From Aliivibrio sp. 1S175 (lineage in GTDB: Bacteria; Pseudomonadota; Gammaproteobacteria; Enterobacterales; Vibrionaceae), in the NCBI RefSeq assembly GCF_001690985.1, contig NZ_MAJS01000011.1:121796-185795 (forward strand): 64,000 bases of DNA, in the 5' to 3' direction. Below the pieces are notes generated by a model. That model did no database searches, had not been told where the DNA came from, and saw only the letters and a list, made by a program, of their open reading frames with translations. The translations under genes and the position numbers were made by a program. This document shows, one piece after another, positions 54,229 to 63,018 of the stretch (position 1 is the stretch's first letter; every line of letters starts with the position of its first letter).

Positions 54229-55923
54229 ATGATGCCAATGTCTGATCCTTGCTTTACTTCTTTTTTACACCCTCTCGATAGCTACTCTTTACCTGATCGA
54301 TTCACTTTCCCGTTTTACTATGAACCGCATCCATTATGCGAGCTAGCAGCTAATCAGTTACAGGGTCACTTGATATCCCAAACAGAATGGCAACACAACT
54401 TTGGATTAGAAGAAAGCAACGATAAAGCCATTGGTAAAATGTTTGGCGTATTGCTTGTACGCCACCCTTCTGGTGAAGTCGGATTTTTGTCTGCTTTTTC
54501 AGGAAAAGTGGCTGACAGTAATCACCTGCCTCATTTTGTTCCGCCTGTTTTTGATATGCTTGAAGATGATGGTTTCTTTAAAACAGAATTAGCTGAAATT
54601 ACTGAAATTAATACCGTAATAAAACAGAAACAAGCAAATCCATTACTTACTGATTTAACCCTTGAACTACAAAAAGAAACGGTTCTTTCTAAGGAAAAAC
54701 TTGAAGCTCAACGCCAACGGATGATCGATGGAAGAAAATCACGAAAAGAACAACGAGCAGAGGCAGAAAGAAAAGTTAAAGATGGCTCTCAAGAAGTATT
54801 AGAGCAATTAAAAATACAGCTTGGCAAAGAAAGTGTACAAGAAAAAAACACACTAAGAGATTTAAAAATCTTTTGGGATGAAAAGATACATCATATTCAG
54901 CATCAGCTAGATGTATTAACTAGTGAACTGTCTAATTTCAAGACAGCGCGTAAAAATCTATCTAACGGATTACAAAAGAAACTGTTTCAACAGTACAAAT
55001 TCTTAAATACATATGGTGTAGTAAAAGATCTCAATGATATCTTCAAAGAAACACCGAATCATATCCCCCCTGCAGGTTCAGGTGAATGCGCCGCCCCAAA
55101 ATTACTTCAATACGCTTTTGCTCATGGTTTTACACCTTTAGCCCTAGCTGAGTTCTGGTGGGGTATCGCTCCTAAATCAGAAATACGTCAGCATAAAAAA
55201 TTCTATGCCTCTTGCCAAAGTAAATGTTTGCCTATTTTAGGCCATATGCTTGATGGGATAGATATGGATGAGAATCCATTACTAATAAACCCAGCAGAAG
55301 GAAAAGACATAGAGGTGATATATGAAGATGAGTTTATGCTGATCATCAATAAACCGGCTGATTTTTTATCGGTTCCAGGGAAGAATATCCATGATTCTGT
55401 TTACTCCAGAATAAAGCAACGTTACCCAAATGCTACGGGTGGTTTAATTGTTCATCGTTTGGATATGGCGACATCCGGTTTGATGGTGTTGGGGTTAACC
55501 AGTAAAGCGCATAAACGACTGCAAAAACAATTTATTAATCGCACGGTTGAAAAACGTTACACGGCACTTATTGATGGAGTATTAAAAGAAGATAAAGGGA
55601 CAGTTACTCTACCGTTACGTGGTGACTTATATGATCGCCCTCGTCAATTAGTTTGTTTTGAACATGGAAAAACAGCAGACACTACTTATCAAGTAATTGA
55701 GCGTAAAGGCAATAAAACCAAAGTATATCTTTACCCTAAAACCGGTCGCACGCATCAATTACGAGTGCATTGCGCTCATCATTTAGGTTTAAATATGCCT
55801 ATCGTGGGTGATGATTTGTATGGGAAGAAAGCAGAACGACTTCATCTTCATGCTGGTTATTTGGCTCTTTCCCATCCTATGACTAAAGAAGCAATGACAT
55901 TTAATGTTGAGGCGGAGTTTTAA
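54229..55923 (+). CDS. RluA-family pseudouridine synthase with long N-terminal region (copy 1)
   Basis: 564 residues, about twice RluA size. The first ~120 residues are a conserved start (YSLPDRFTFPFYYEPHPL); residues ~125-260 are charged and probably coiled coil; residues ~350-560 are the catalytic domain with HRLDMATSG (Asp near residue 410) and GRTHQLRVHCAH near 505. It should make pseudouridine in an RNA; the target is unknown. Several ATGs near the start are possible. The next gene is a tandem copy beginning one base after this gene ends. Confidence 0.85.
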   Translation: MMPMSDPCFTSFLHPLDSYSLPDRFTFPFYYEPHPLCELAANQLQGHLISQTEWQHNFGLEESNDKAIGKMFGVLLVRHPSGEVGFLSAFSGKVADSNHLPHFVPPVFDMLEDDGFFKTELAEITEINTVIKQKQANPLLTDLTLELQKETVLSKEKLEAQRQRMIDGRKSRKEQRAEAERKVKDGSQEVLEQLKIQLGKESVQEKNTLRDLKIFWDEKIHHIQHQLDVLTSELSNFKTARKNLSNGLQKKLFQQYKFLNTYGVVKDLNDIFKETPNHIPPAGSGECAAPKLLQYAFAHGFTPLALAEFWWGIAPKSEIRQHKKFYASCQSKCLPILGHMLDGIDMDENPLLINPAEGKDIEVIYEDEFMLIINKPADFLSVPGKNIHDSVYSRIKQRYPNATGGLIVHRLDMATSGLMVLGLTSKAHKRLQKQFINRTVEKRYTALIDGVLKEDKGTVTLPLRGDLYDRPRQLVCFEHGKTADTTYQVIERKGNKTKVYLYPKTGRTHQLRVHCAHHLGLNMPIVGDDLYGKKAERLHLHAGYLALSHPMTKEAMTFNVEAEF

Positions 55924-55924
55924 T

Positions 55925-57607
55925 ATGACACAACATCAATTTATCCGATTCTCGACGAACATTGATCAGTATTCATTACCTGCGAATTTTACGTTCCCAT
56001 ATTTCTATGTCCCTCACCCATTAGCGTTACTAGCAATGAGTGAGCTACAGCATTACCTAGACACTCAACAAGAATGGCAATACGACTTTACTGCTATTGG
56101 ACACATGTTTGGTGTGCTTGTCGTTAAAAACCAACAAGGAGATATCGGTTATTTATCTTCTTATGCAGGAAATGAGTTCACTAATCATAAAATAGACAGT
56201 GACACTCCTAGTCTGTTTGTCGATGCAATTGTTGACCATCACTATTATCAGCCTTACTTTGCTGAAAAAACACAACATATTAATACGCTTCGCCAGCACA
56301 TATCTACATTAAAAAGCACCCCCGCATTTATTGCGCTTACTGAAAAATTGGCGTTAAAAAATGCAGAAGCTGAGCAAGAAATCACTGCATTTCAACAATC
56401 AATGGCAAAAAGTAAGAAGGAGCGTAAACAATTACGCACAGAAGCAGAATCAAACCCTGCATCACCAGTAAACACAACACAACTTGAAGCGTTAATTCAC
56501 GATCTTGGTAATCAAAGCAGCCGAGAAAAAAGAGAATTAAAAACCTTAAAAGACCAATGGAAAGCGCTTCTTGCAGAATTAACGATTCAACATAATACGA
56601 TGCTTACTTCGATTGCTCAGCAAGAAAATGAATGCGAACAACTATCTGAAAATCTAGACATGGAAAAGTTACGAGCTTGCCAATTTACAAACAAATTGGG
56701 CTCAACAAAAAGCTTATATGATTTATTCACTGCAGTTGATGAATCGTCTCCAATTTCACACTCAAGTGAAGAGAATGCACCAAAATTACTTCAAGCGGCC
56801 TTTAAAATGGGACTAATCCCTTTAGCGCTCGGAGAGTTTTGGTGGGGGGCGTCACCTTATGAACAAATTAGACAACACAAAAATGTCTATCCTGCCTGTC
56901 AAAGTAAGTGTTTTGAAATCTTAGAACACATGCTTGAAGGGATAGAACTGGATGACAATTCATTAAAACAAACGCCTTCTTATGAAAAAGATCTTGAGAT
57001 CGTTTATGAAGATGAGGCTATTGTTATCGTAAACAAACCGGCTGAGTTTTTATCTGTTCCTGGTAAATTCATTACCGATTCGGTACAGACGCGTATTAAA
57101 GCTCGCTATCCAGAGGCAACCGGTCCATTAATAGTACACCGCTTAGATATGTCTACTTCAGGGCTATTAGTATTAACATTAACGGCAGAAACAAATAAAC
57201 AAGTACAAAAGCAGTTTATTGAACGCACTGTCGAGAAACGTTACACCGCGCTGCTTGAAGGTAATATTGAGTTAAATGATGGCATCATTAATTTACCTCT
57301 CACTGGTGATTTAGAAGACAGACCACGACAAATGGTAGACCATAAGCAAGGTCGAAAAGCAGAAACCACTTTTCAAGTAATAGAGCGAAACAACAACCAA
57401 ACAAAAGTCTACCTTTATCCAAAAACAGGTCGAACTCACCAGTTGCGCGTACATTGTGCTCATCAAGCGGGTTTAAATACCCCGATTGTTGGCGATGATT
57501 TATACGGATTTAAAGGTACAAGATTACATTTACATGCCGGCTATTTAAAATTTCGTCACCCTGTCACAAATGTTGAGGTTAGTTTCGATATTGAGTCTGA
57601 ATTTTAA
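55925..57607 (+). CDS. RluA-family pseudouridine synthase with long N-terminal region (copy 2)
   Basis: 560 residues from ATG 55925; the frame is open further upstream but overlaps copy 1. Same order as copy 1: YSLPANFTFPYFYVPHPL start, charged coiled-coil middle (~120-230), catalytic domain with HRLDMSTSG and GRTHQLRVHCAH. By eye the catalytic domains are about two thirds identical and the middles much less so. The two are clearly a tandem duplication that has diverged. Both keep the catalytic Asp, so both may be active on different sites. Likely co-transcribed. Confidence 0.85.
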   Translation: MTQHQFIRFSTNIDQYSLPANFTFPYFYVPHPLALLAMSELQHYLDTQQEWQYDFTAIGHMFGVLVVKNQQGDIGYLSSYAGNEFTNHKIDSDTPSLFVDAIVDHHYYQPYFAEKTQHINTLRQHISTLKSTPAFIALTEKLALKNAEAEQEITAFQQSMAKSKKERKQLRTEAESNPASPVNTTQLEALIHDLGNQSSREKRELKTLKDQWKALLAELTIQHNTMLTSIAQQENECEQLSENLDMEKLRACQFTNKLGSTKSLYDLFTAVDESSPISHSSEENAPKLLQAAFKMGLIPLALGEFWWGASPYEQIRQHKNVYPACQSKCFEILEHMLEGIELDDNSLKQTPSYEKDLEIVYEDEAIVIVNKPAEFLSVPGKFITDSVQTRIKARYPEATGPLIVHRLDMSTSGLLVLTLTAETNKQVQKQFIERTVEKRYTALLEGNIELNDGIINLPLTGDLEDRPRQMVDHKQGRKAETTFQVIERNNNQTKVYLYPKTGRTHQLRVHCAHQAGLNTPIVGDDLYGFKGTRLHLHAGYLKFRHPVTNVEVSFDIESEF

Positions 57608-57959
57608 CCTTATGTAATTACTAATAAACAAACATCTTTGGTGTTCGTTTATTTATTGACTATCGAGAACTTAAAGATTGCTTTTTTCTATAAAACCGTT
57701 ATTTTCTCTGCTTATTAATTGGTTGTATGACCATAATCTCAATACCTAATTAAGTACTGGTATTTTTTGTAGAAAGAACCAATGAAACATAAAAATCTGC
57801 TATTGATAGCATTACTCCATTGCCTTCAAATAAAATGGGATAAATTGTTCCTGCACTCTAAGGTATTCGTAGAAAGCCCCTAACGAAACATATTTAAAAA
57901 TATTTATGCACTTAGCTATGAGTGTGATTACCTGTCTGTTTTATAAAGATTAATGCATT
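57608..57959. other. Intergenic region before the RodA-like gene
   Basis: 352 bp, AT-rich, same-strand genes on both sides. Apart from the hairpin at 57623-57653 nothing is recognised; the leader to the next gene starts without an obvious ribosome site. Confidence 0.45.
57623..57653 (+). terminator. Terminator candidate after rluA-like copy 2
   Basis: AATAAAC-A-AACA and TGTT-C-GTTTATT arms pair with one internal mismatch. AT-rich DNA follows. Confidence 0.5.
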
Positions 57960-59039
57960 ATGTTTAAATATACTCCCCGAATTGACTATGCTTTATTGAT
58001 TGCGATTTTACTATTAATGTTACTTGGTACTCTCACGGTTTGGAGTGCAAGTGGGTTTAGCGAACCTATGTTAGAACGACACCTGATCCGAGCTTTGATA
58101 GCCGTTGGATGTATTGTTGTTATGTCATCTATTTCACCGCGAACCTATGAAAGAGTAACCCCCTACTTATATGGTTTAGCCGTTATCCTATTATTGGGAG
58201 TAATTATTGCTGGCGACAGTACTAATGGCTCTCAACGTTGGTTAATCATTGGTCCCATTCGATTTCAGCCATCAGAGTTAGTTAAAGTTGCAATTCCATT
58301 AATGGTCGCTTGGATTTTAGTTGCTGATGCTGGTCGGCCAGACATTAAAAAAATCGCAGTGTGCTTACTTGTCACAGCTGTTCCTGCAGGATTGATTTTC
58401 ATTCAACCGGATCTTGATGGAGCCATTTTTACGATCATCTACGCCTTATTTGTGCTTTATTTTGCTGGTATGAGTTGGAAAATTATAGGCTCTTTTCTTG
58501 GGGCAATTGCGGTAATAATACCAATTCTATGGGTTTTTATTATGGAAGCCTATCAGAAAAAGCGTGTTACTCAGTTCCTTGATCCCGAATCAGATCCGCT
58601 TGGCGCTGGTTATCAAATAATCCAATCCTTAATTGCGATTGGGTCCGGCGGTATTCGAGGAAAAGGCTGGGCAAATGCAACCCAAGGTCAACTAGGGTTC
58701 ATACCAGAAAGTCATACGGACTTTATTTTTTCTACTTACGCTGAAGAGTGGGGCTTTTTTGGTTGCGTGCTTTTATTAAGCCTTTACCTTTTTATTACTG
58801 CTCGTGTTATTTGGTTGGCTTATCAGTGTGATTCGTCATTTAATCGCTTAGTTAGTGGCACCTTTGCGCTCAGTTTCTTTTTATATGCCTTTATTAATAT
58901 GGGGATGGTTAGTGGGATATTACCTGTTATGGGAAGTCCTTTGCCCTTCTTTAGTTATGGCGGCACAGCAATGATCACACAGGGTATTTGTTTTGGGATT
59001 ATTATGTCTTTGTGTTTAAATAAGTCATATAAACCGTAA
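57960..59039 (+). CDS. RodA/FtsW-type SEDS glycosyltransferase paralogue
   Basis: 359 residues, with about ten membrane segments. It has the SEDS signatures GSQRWLIIGPIRFQPSEL (near residue 84), QPDLDGA near 150, IPESHTDFIFSTYAEEWG near 232 and a GSPLPFFSYGGTAM end near 320. SEDS proteins polymerise lipid II glycan strands with a cognate PBP2-type transpeptidase. No PBP, rodZ, mreBCD or lipoprotein gene is adjacent, so it is probably an extra copy beside the main rodA. The QPDLDGA reading (QPDLGTA is usual) is a small departure. Confidence 0.87.
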   Translation: MFKYTPRIDYALLIAILLLMLLGTLTVWSASGFSEPMLERHLIRALIAVGCIVVMSSISPRTYERVTPYLYGLAVILLLGVIIAGDSTNGSQRWLIIGPIRFQPSELVKVAIPLMVAWILVADAGRPDIKKIAVCLLVTAVPAGLIFIQPDLDGAIFTIIYALFVLYFAGMSWKIIGSFLGAIAVIIPILWVFIMEAYQKKRVTQFLDPESDPLGAGYQIIQSLIAIGSGGIRGKGWANATQGQLGFIPESHTDFIFSTYAEEWGFFGCVLLLSLYLFITARVIWLAYQCDSSFNRLVSGTFALSFFLYAFINMGMVSGILPVMGSPLPFFSYGGTAMITQGICFGIIMSLCLNKSYKP

Positions 59040-59078
59040 TGCACTAAAAAGCTATTATAATATTTATTATTAACGTAA

Positions 59079-59118
59079 ATATTTATAGTGACTTTATCAA
59101 TAAGTTATCATAATCTCG
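59079..59118 (+). promoter_or_regulatory. Shared ~40-nt element, copy A (upstream of gltS)
   Basis: The stretch around GTGACTTTAnCAATAAGTTA is repeated at 60507-60546 with about 8 differences in 40. It ends 48 bases before the gltS start. It may be a common promoter or regulator site; no known consensus is fitted. Confidence 0.5.
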
Positions 59119-59166
59119 ATCTTCCTAGTCACACCCATTGGTTTGATATTACATTTCGAGCTACTT

Positions 59167-60390
59167 ATGACAAATACGATATCTATCGGCGCATTAGAAT
59201 CTTTTTTAATCGCTATTTCAGTGCTTTCCCTTGGTCACTTCATTAACTCAAAAGTTGGCGTATTTAAAAAATACAACATCCCCGAGCCCATTGTTGGTGG
59301 CCTAATTGTTGCTTTTTCTATTACTGTTTTACACTTCCAAGGTGTGAGTCTTGAGTTTTCATTACCTTTACAAAATACGTTTATGCTGATGTTTTTCAGT
59401 ACGGTCGGTCTTGCAGCTAACTATACGCAGTTAATTAAAGGTGGTACTAAAGTTTTCTTATTCTTAGCGGTCGCTTCTTTTTATATTATTATCCAAAATG
59501 CGGTAGGTGTTGGACTTGCTAGTGCAATGGGATTAGACCCCCTACTTGGTTTAATTGCAGGTTCAATTACTTTATCGGGAGGTCATGGAACCGGTGCCGC
59601 TTGGTCTCAAACCTTTGCTGATAGTTATCATTTAAACACTTTAGAATTAGCGATGGCTTCTGCTACGTTTGGCCTGATTATGGGTGGATTAATTGGCAGT
59701 CCTATTGCTCAAAAATTGATTCAAAAACATAATTTAGAATCAGAATATGGAACGGGTGTTGATACTCATACTCGCTTCCCTGAATTAGTGACTTACAATG
59801 AACGAGAAGAAGATAAAGTTACAGCAAAAAAAGTTATTGAAATGCTGTTTATTTTATTGCTTTGCGTCGCTGGCTCTCAACATTTAAGTCACTTTGTAAG
59901 TAGCTTTGGTGTATCGTGGCTGAAAATACCTGATTTTGTTTACGCCTTATTTATTGGCGTTTTTATTACCAATCTTTTTGAAGTCACTAAAGTTCGTAAA
60001 ATTGATACCGTTACAGTCGATATTCTAGGCACCGTTTCTTTATCTTTATTCTTAGCGATGGCTCTTATGAGCTTGAAACTTTGGAATATTTTTGACCTTG
60101 CTATTCCATTCTTAATTATTTTATCTATTCAAACTGTGGTTCTCGCGTTGTTTTCTTATTTTATAACTTTCAGAGTTATGGGTTCAAACTATGATGCGGC
60201 AGTAATAGTTGGTGGACATTGTGGTTTTGGATTGGGAGCAACCCCTACTGCAGTGATGAATATGGGGTCGTTGGTATCTAGATTTGGTCCGTCTCCACAA
60301 GCCTTTATGGTCGTACCTATTGTGGGTGCCTTCTTTATTGATATAACTAATTTAATTATACTTCAAGCTTATATTAGCTTTATTGGTTGA
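59167..60390 (+). CDS. gltS: Sodium/glutamate symporter GltS
   Basis: 407 residues from ATG 59167 (GAG upstream); an in-frame start at 59143 is less likely. About ten to twelve membrane spans with the GltS signatures SGGHGTGAAWSQTF near residue 139 and GGHCGFGLGATPTAVMNM near residue 352, the paired re-entrant loops that form the substrate site. It imports glutamate with sodium. The core is close to E. coli GltS (401 residues). Monocistronic, sharing an upstream element with dedA. Confidence 0.94.
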   Translation: MTNTISIGALESFLIAISVLSLGHFINSKVGVFKKYNIPEPIVGGLIVAFSITVLHFQGVSLEFSLPLQNTFMLMFFSTVGLAANYTQLIKGGTKVFLFLAVASFYIIIQNAVGVGLASAMGLDPLLGLIAGSITLSGGHGTGAAWSQTFADSYHLNTLELAMASATFGLIMGGLIGSPIAQKLIQKHNLESEYGTGVDTHTRFPELVTYNEREEDKVTAKKVIEMLFILLLCVAGSQHLSHFVSSFGVSWLKIPDFVYALFIGVFITNLFEVTKVRKIDTVTVDILGTVSLSLFLAMALMSLKLWNIFDLAIPFLIILSIQTVVLALFSYFITFRVMGSNYDAAVIVGGHCGFGLGATPTAVMNMGSLVSRFGPSPQAFMVVPIVGAFFIDITNLIILQAYISFIG

Positions 60391-60506
60391 TGCTTTTTTG
60401 AGTAAAAATATGTGGTGTTAGTTACTTAACTTTATAAATAACGATCACAATTTGAGATGTGGTCGTTATTATCAAGAAAAACAATATGAAGTTTTTATGA
60501 CAATGA

Positions 60507-60546
60507 ATATTTTTGGTGACTTTAACAATAAGTTACCTTACTCTCG
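60507..60546 (+). promoter_or_regulatory. Shared ~40-nt element, copy B (upstream of dedA)
   Basis: Matches copy A around GTGACTTTAnCAATAAGTTA and TCTCG. It lies about 50 bases before the dedA-family start, as copy A does before gltS. Confidence 0.5.
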
Positions 60547-60598
60547 GACTACTTAACCTCATTAAGCTAACTACTTATCTTTCGTCTGGAGAATGGCG

Positions 60599-61264
60599 AT
60601 GTTTGATTCATTTTTTTCGATTCTAACTGCTTTATGGCAACAAGATTTCGCAATATTACAAAATCCAAGTAGTGTCACAATGATTTACTTTTGCCTGATA
60701 TTATTCATTTGGTTAGAAAGTGCATTTATTCCAGCAGCTCCCCTTCCTTGTGATAGCGTTGTTATTCTTGCAGGTTCACTCGCAGCTGAAAGTGTTATCA
60801 GTTATCCCGTGATTGCTAGTGGTCTTATTATGGCGGCTGCGATTGGAAGTCAGTTAGCATTTATTCAAGGCCGTTGGTTGCATAAATTTCCCACTATTCA
60901 AAAGTGGATAAATGCGGTTCCTGCTCATCGGTTGCAAACTGTAGATTCTTTATTGGCTAAACATGGTTTAATTGCTTTATTTGCTGCTCGATTCATTCCT
61001 GTGGTTCGCCCCCTTTTACCATTAATGATGGGCTTAAGAATGCAAAAATCAGCACGATTCCACTACTTCGCTTGGATGAGTTCTATTATTTGGATTTTAT
61101 TACTTACCGGTTTTGGTTATTCTCTTTCCTTTTTACCAGAAAAGTTATCTAAATATATTACAATGGCTTTAATGGCTGCTCCTGTTATTACATTAACGAT
61201 TGCTATAGGCAGTTTTATTAGTGGTTATTGTTTGAAAAGATATCGTCGTAAGAGATTGTATTAG
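60599..61264 (+). CDS. DedA-family membrane protein
   Basis: 221 residues from ATG 60599, which has CTGGAG 7 bases upstream; an ATG at 60593 is too close to that site. About five membrane spans. The family motifs are E-S-x-F-I-P-A-A-P-L-P-x-D near residue 37-48 and FAARFIPVVRPLLPLMMG near residue 130, the re-entrant loops of the DedA/SNARE-associated family. Members help recycle undecaprenyl phosphate and keep the proton-motive force. It is probably a YohD/YqjA-type paralogue; the exact one is not identified. Confidence 0.88.
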   Translation: MFDSFFSILTALWQQDFAILQNPSSVTMIYFCLILFIWLESAFIPAAPLPCDSVVILAGSLAAESVISYPVIASGLIMAAAIGSQLAFIQGRWLHKFPTIQKWINAVPAHRLQTVDSLLAKHGLIALFAARFIPVVRPLLPLMMGLRMQKSARFHYFAWMSSIIWILLLTGFGYSLSFLPEKLSKYITMALMAAPVITLTIAIGSFISGYCLKRYRRKRLY

Positions 61265-61293
61265 TAGAATAAAAATGTCATTAGATACTTATA

Positions 61294-61328
61294 CGGACTC
61301 AGTGGGTTAGATAATTATCCTGAGTCCG
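61294..61328 (+). terminator. Terminator-like stem after dedA
   Basis: CGGACTCAG / CTGAGTCCG perfect 9-base arms (61294-61302, 61320-61328); only a weak T run follows. Confidence 0.65.
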
Positions 61329-61380
61329 GTATCTATTGTTATTACTTTGATCTTTAATAGATACTACAGTAAAGCTAGAC

Positions 61381-61398
61381 CGCTACAAATTTGTAGCG
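61381..61398. repeat. Perfect 18-base palindrome
   Basis: CGCTACAAATTTGTAGCG reads the same on both strands. It lies just outside the left end of the IS30 element. It could be an operator or part of a former target; nothing nearby explains it. Confidence 0.6.
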
Positions 61399-61410
61399 AT
61401 CCTTCGATCC

Positions 61411-62429
61411 CAAGAATAACCGACACACTTTGGTATAGATAAGAGAGTCAGTTGCCTATAAACTTCAAGCTCTCACACAATAGGCCAAGGTAACCACATG
61501 GGAAACCAATATAAGCAACTGACACTAGGTGAAAGATACCAGATCGAAGTTCACTCAGTATTTCATCTCGTGAAATAGGAAAAATACTTAAGCGAAGAAA
61601 TAATTCAATTTCAATTGAATTATTACACTGCCCTATCGGCAGCTATTGTGCAGAACAAGCACATAGGCACGCTTTCCAAAAGCGACATTTGTAAAAAAAA
61701 CACACTAAATGCAGTCAAAAAGACAAAGATATAATAAAGCTTCTTCTTGAAATAGGCTGGAGTCCTGAGCAAATAGCAGGAAGAATGAAAAAGGGAAATT
61801 CAGTATCTTGCAGTTCCATTTACAACCTAACAAAACGAGATAATTGGAAGGCTCTTCTACCTCGAAAAGGCAAAAGATATAAGCCACGTAAAGGCACGGA
61901 AGCAGGTGCAAAACTAATTTCTAATCGTATAGATATATCTCAACGCCAATCTATTGTTGATGAAAATGCAGAGCTCGGTCTGTGGGAAGGTGATACAGTA
62001 TATGGTCAAAATGGGTATTTAGTGACTATGGTTGAACGAGTATCTAAGCTATTAGTTACGGGCAAAGTACGTAGTAAATCCAAAAAAGTCGTTATTCGCG
62101 GAATAATCGCATGATGAAGCCCTTTAAGGGGCTTTGCAAAACTATCACATTTGATAATGGCGGAGAGTTTTCGGGTCATGCTAAGATAGCTAAGCATCTG
62201 AACTGTGACATTTATTTTGCTAAACCTTACCATTCCTGGCAACGAGGTTTGAATTAAAATACCAATGGTTTACTAAGACGTTTTTTCCCAAAGGGAATGG
62301 CCATTGGAGAACTTGCTGCAAAAGAGGTTAAACAGGCAGAGTTTTGGATTAATTCGAGACCTAGAAAGGCATTAAATTTTCTGAGTCCGAGTGAGTTTTT
62401 AAGCGGTAAGCGTGTGTCGGTTATTGTTA
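61411..62429. mobile_element. IS30-family insertion sequence, degenerate
   Basis: The ends share an inverted repeat of 14 bases: AATAACCGACACAC at 61415-61428 and its reverse complement GTGTGTCGGTTATT at 62412-62425. Between them lies one broken IS30 transposase gene. The length (~1 kb) is normal for IS30. Exact ends and a target duplication are not certain. The right end interrupts a gene on the minus strand (62427-62759). Confidence 0.85.
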
Positions 62430-62437
62430 CGAACTAG
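61498..62437 (+). pseudogene. IS30-family transposase, inactivated
   Basis: It begins MGNQYKQLTLGERYQIE, a standard IS30 N-terminus, but reaches TAG at 61576-61578. The central part is intact for ~110 residues (WSPEQIAGRMKKG; catalytic Asp in LGLWEGDTVYG; SKLLVTGKVRSKSKK). Near 62099-62112 one base seems missing (GGAATAATCGCATG), giving a frameshift. The TFDNGGEF catalytic region follows in another frame, then TAA at 62255-62257 where a Glu codon is expected (AACGAGGTTTGAATTAA). The final SRPRKALNFLSPSEFL and VSVIVTN end is recognisable. At least three lesions, so no active product. Confidence 0.9.
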
Positions 62438-62759
62438 CATTCAACTCATATAAAGGTAGGTAATAATTTTCACCTCTCTCTAACCCAAACTCCCCAACCA
62501 TATTCATATACTGACGCATTGCTGAACGATAATTTGCGATTGTTTTATTACTCACTACATTTTGCTTTGTCAACTCGCGGACAAAACCATGCTCGTGGCT
62601 AGTACTAGATAAAGACGACGGATTAATTTGTATATCTAAATGTTCTTCAACAGCACGAAGATAAGATACATAGCTACTTATTGATGATGCCACTACATCC
62701 TTTGAACCAACATTAGATCGCTCTTTTAAGTAGAGCTTATATTCTTCTTCGTATTCCAT
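62427..62759 (-). pseudogene. 3'-truncated gene, N-terminal core-binding-like domain (possible integron cassette gene)
   Basis: 110 codons remain. The stop codon TAA is supplied by the IS30 right end, so the original gene was longer. The protein is helical and acidic at the start; residues ~60-95 (VVSNKTIANYRSAMRQYMNMV) look like the small helical N-terminal domain seen before nuclease or recombinase domains. Function cannot be assigned. A strong ribosome site (AGGAG) precedes the ATG, and upstream, on its strand, lies a sequence resembling the end of an integron attC (GTGTTATGC..GCGTTAGC), 15 bases from the start. Confidence 0.6.
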
Positions 62760-62773
62760 AGTTACTCCTGATA

Positions 62774-62792
62774 GCTAACGCCTGCATAACAC
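62774..62792 (-). other. attC-like end sequence
   Basis: On the minus strand GTGTTATGCAGGCGTTAGC resembles the 3' end of Vibrio integron attC (VCR-type GTGTTATGC...GGCGTTA). It is immediately upstream of the truncated gene, where a cassette junction would be. Full attC structure is not proven. Confidence 0.35.
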
Positions 62793-62844
62793 GTTTGCTA
62801 CCATGCCGATCAAGCTCAAATTTACCACTCAATTAGGGTAAAGT

Positions 62845-62983
62845 GAGACCCAGACTTTAGCTGCAACTAAAGTTGATTTATACCGTAGTTCGATTGATGC
62901 ATGGCTCCTCTATCGAGAGACCGATAACAAACGCGAACGCTGTATAAACTCCAAGCCTACACTCGAATAGTCGACTGGGTCTC
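62845..62983 (+). ncRNA. Putative IS110 bridge RNA (left-end non-coding RNA)
   Basis: The 5' leader before the transposase gene has a 9-base stem GAGACCCAG (62845-62853) with CTGGGTCTC (62975-62983) enclosing ~120 nt. Inside are ACTTTAG/CTAAAGT (62854-62873) and TATCG/CGATA (62911-62926) hairpins. IS110-group elements carry a bridge RNA in this place that pairs with target and donor DNA. The presence and layout are inferred; guide loops were not matched to targets. Confidence 0.45.
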
Positions 62984-63018
62984 GAACCCGTATTATAGCA
63001 AACAAGAGTAAGCTTATT

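Noticed and set aside
59079..59118. LitR/LuxR (quorum-sensing) binding site
   Set aside because: TTTATCAATAA matches one half of the known site, but the other half is missing at the proper spacing, and copy B differs in this half.
61785..62114. Independent 109-residue gene
   Set aside because: It is the intact middle part of the broken IS30 transposase.
62821..62842. TTTACC/GGTAAA hairpin as part of the bridge RNA
   Set aside because: It lies before the closing stem and could equally belong to a former attC; not included in the RNA call.
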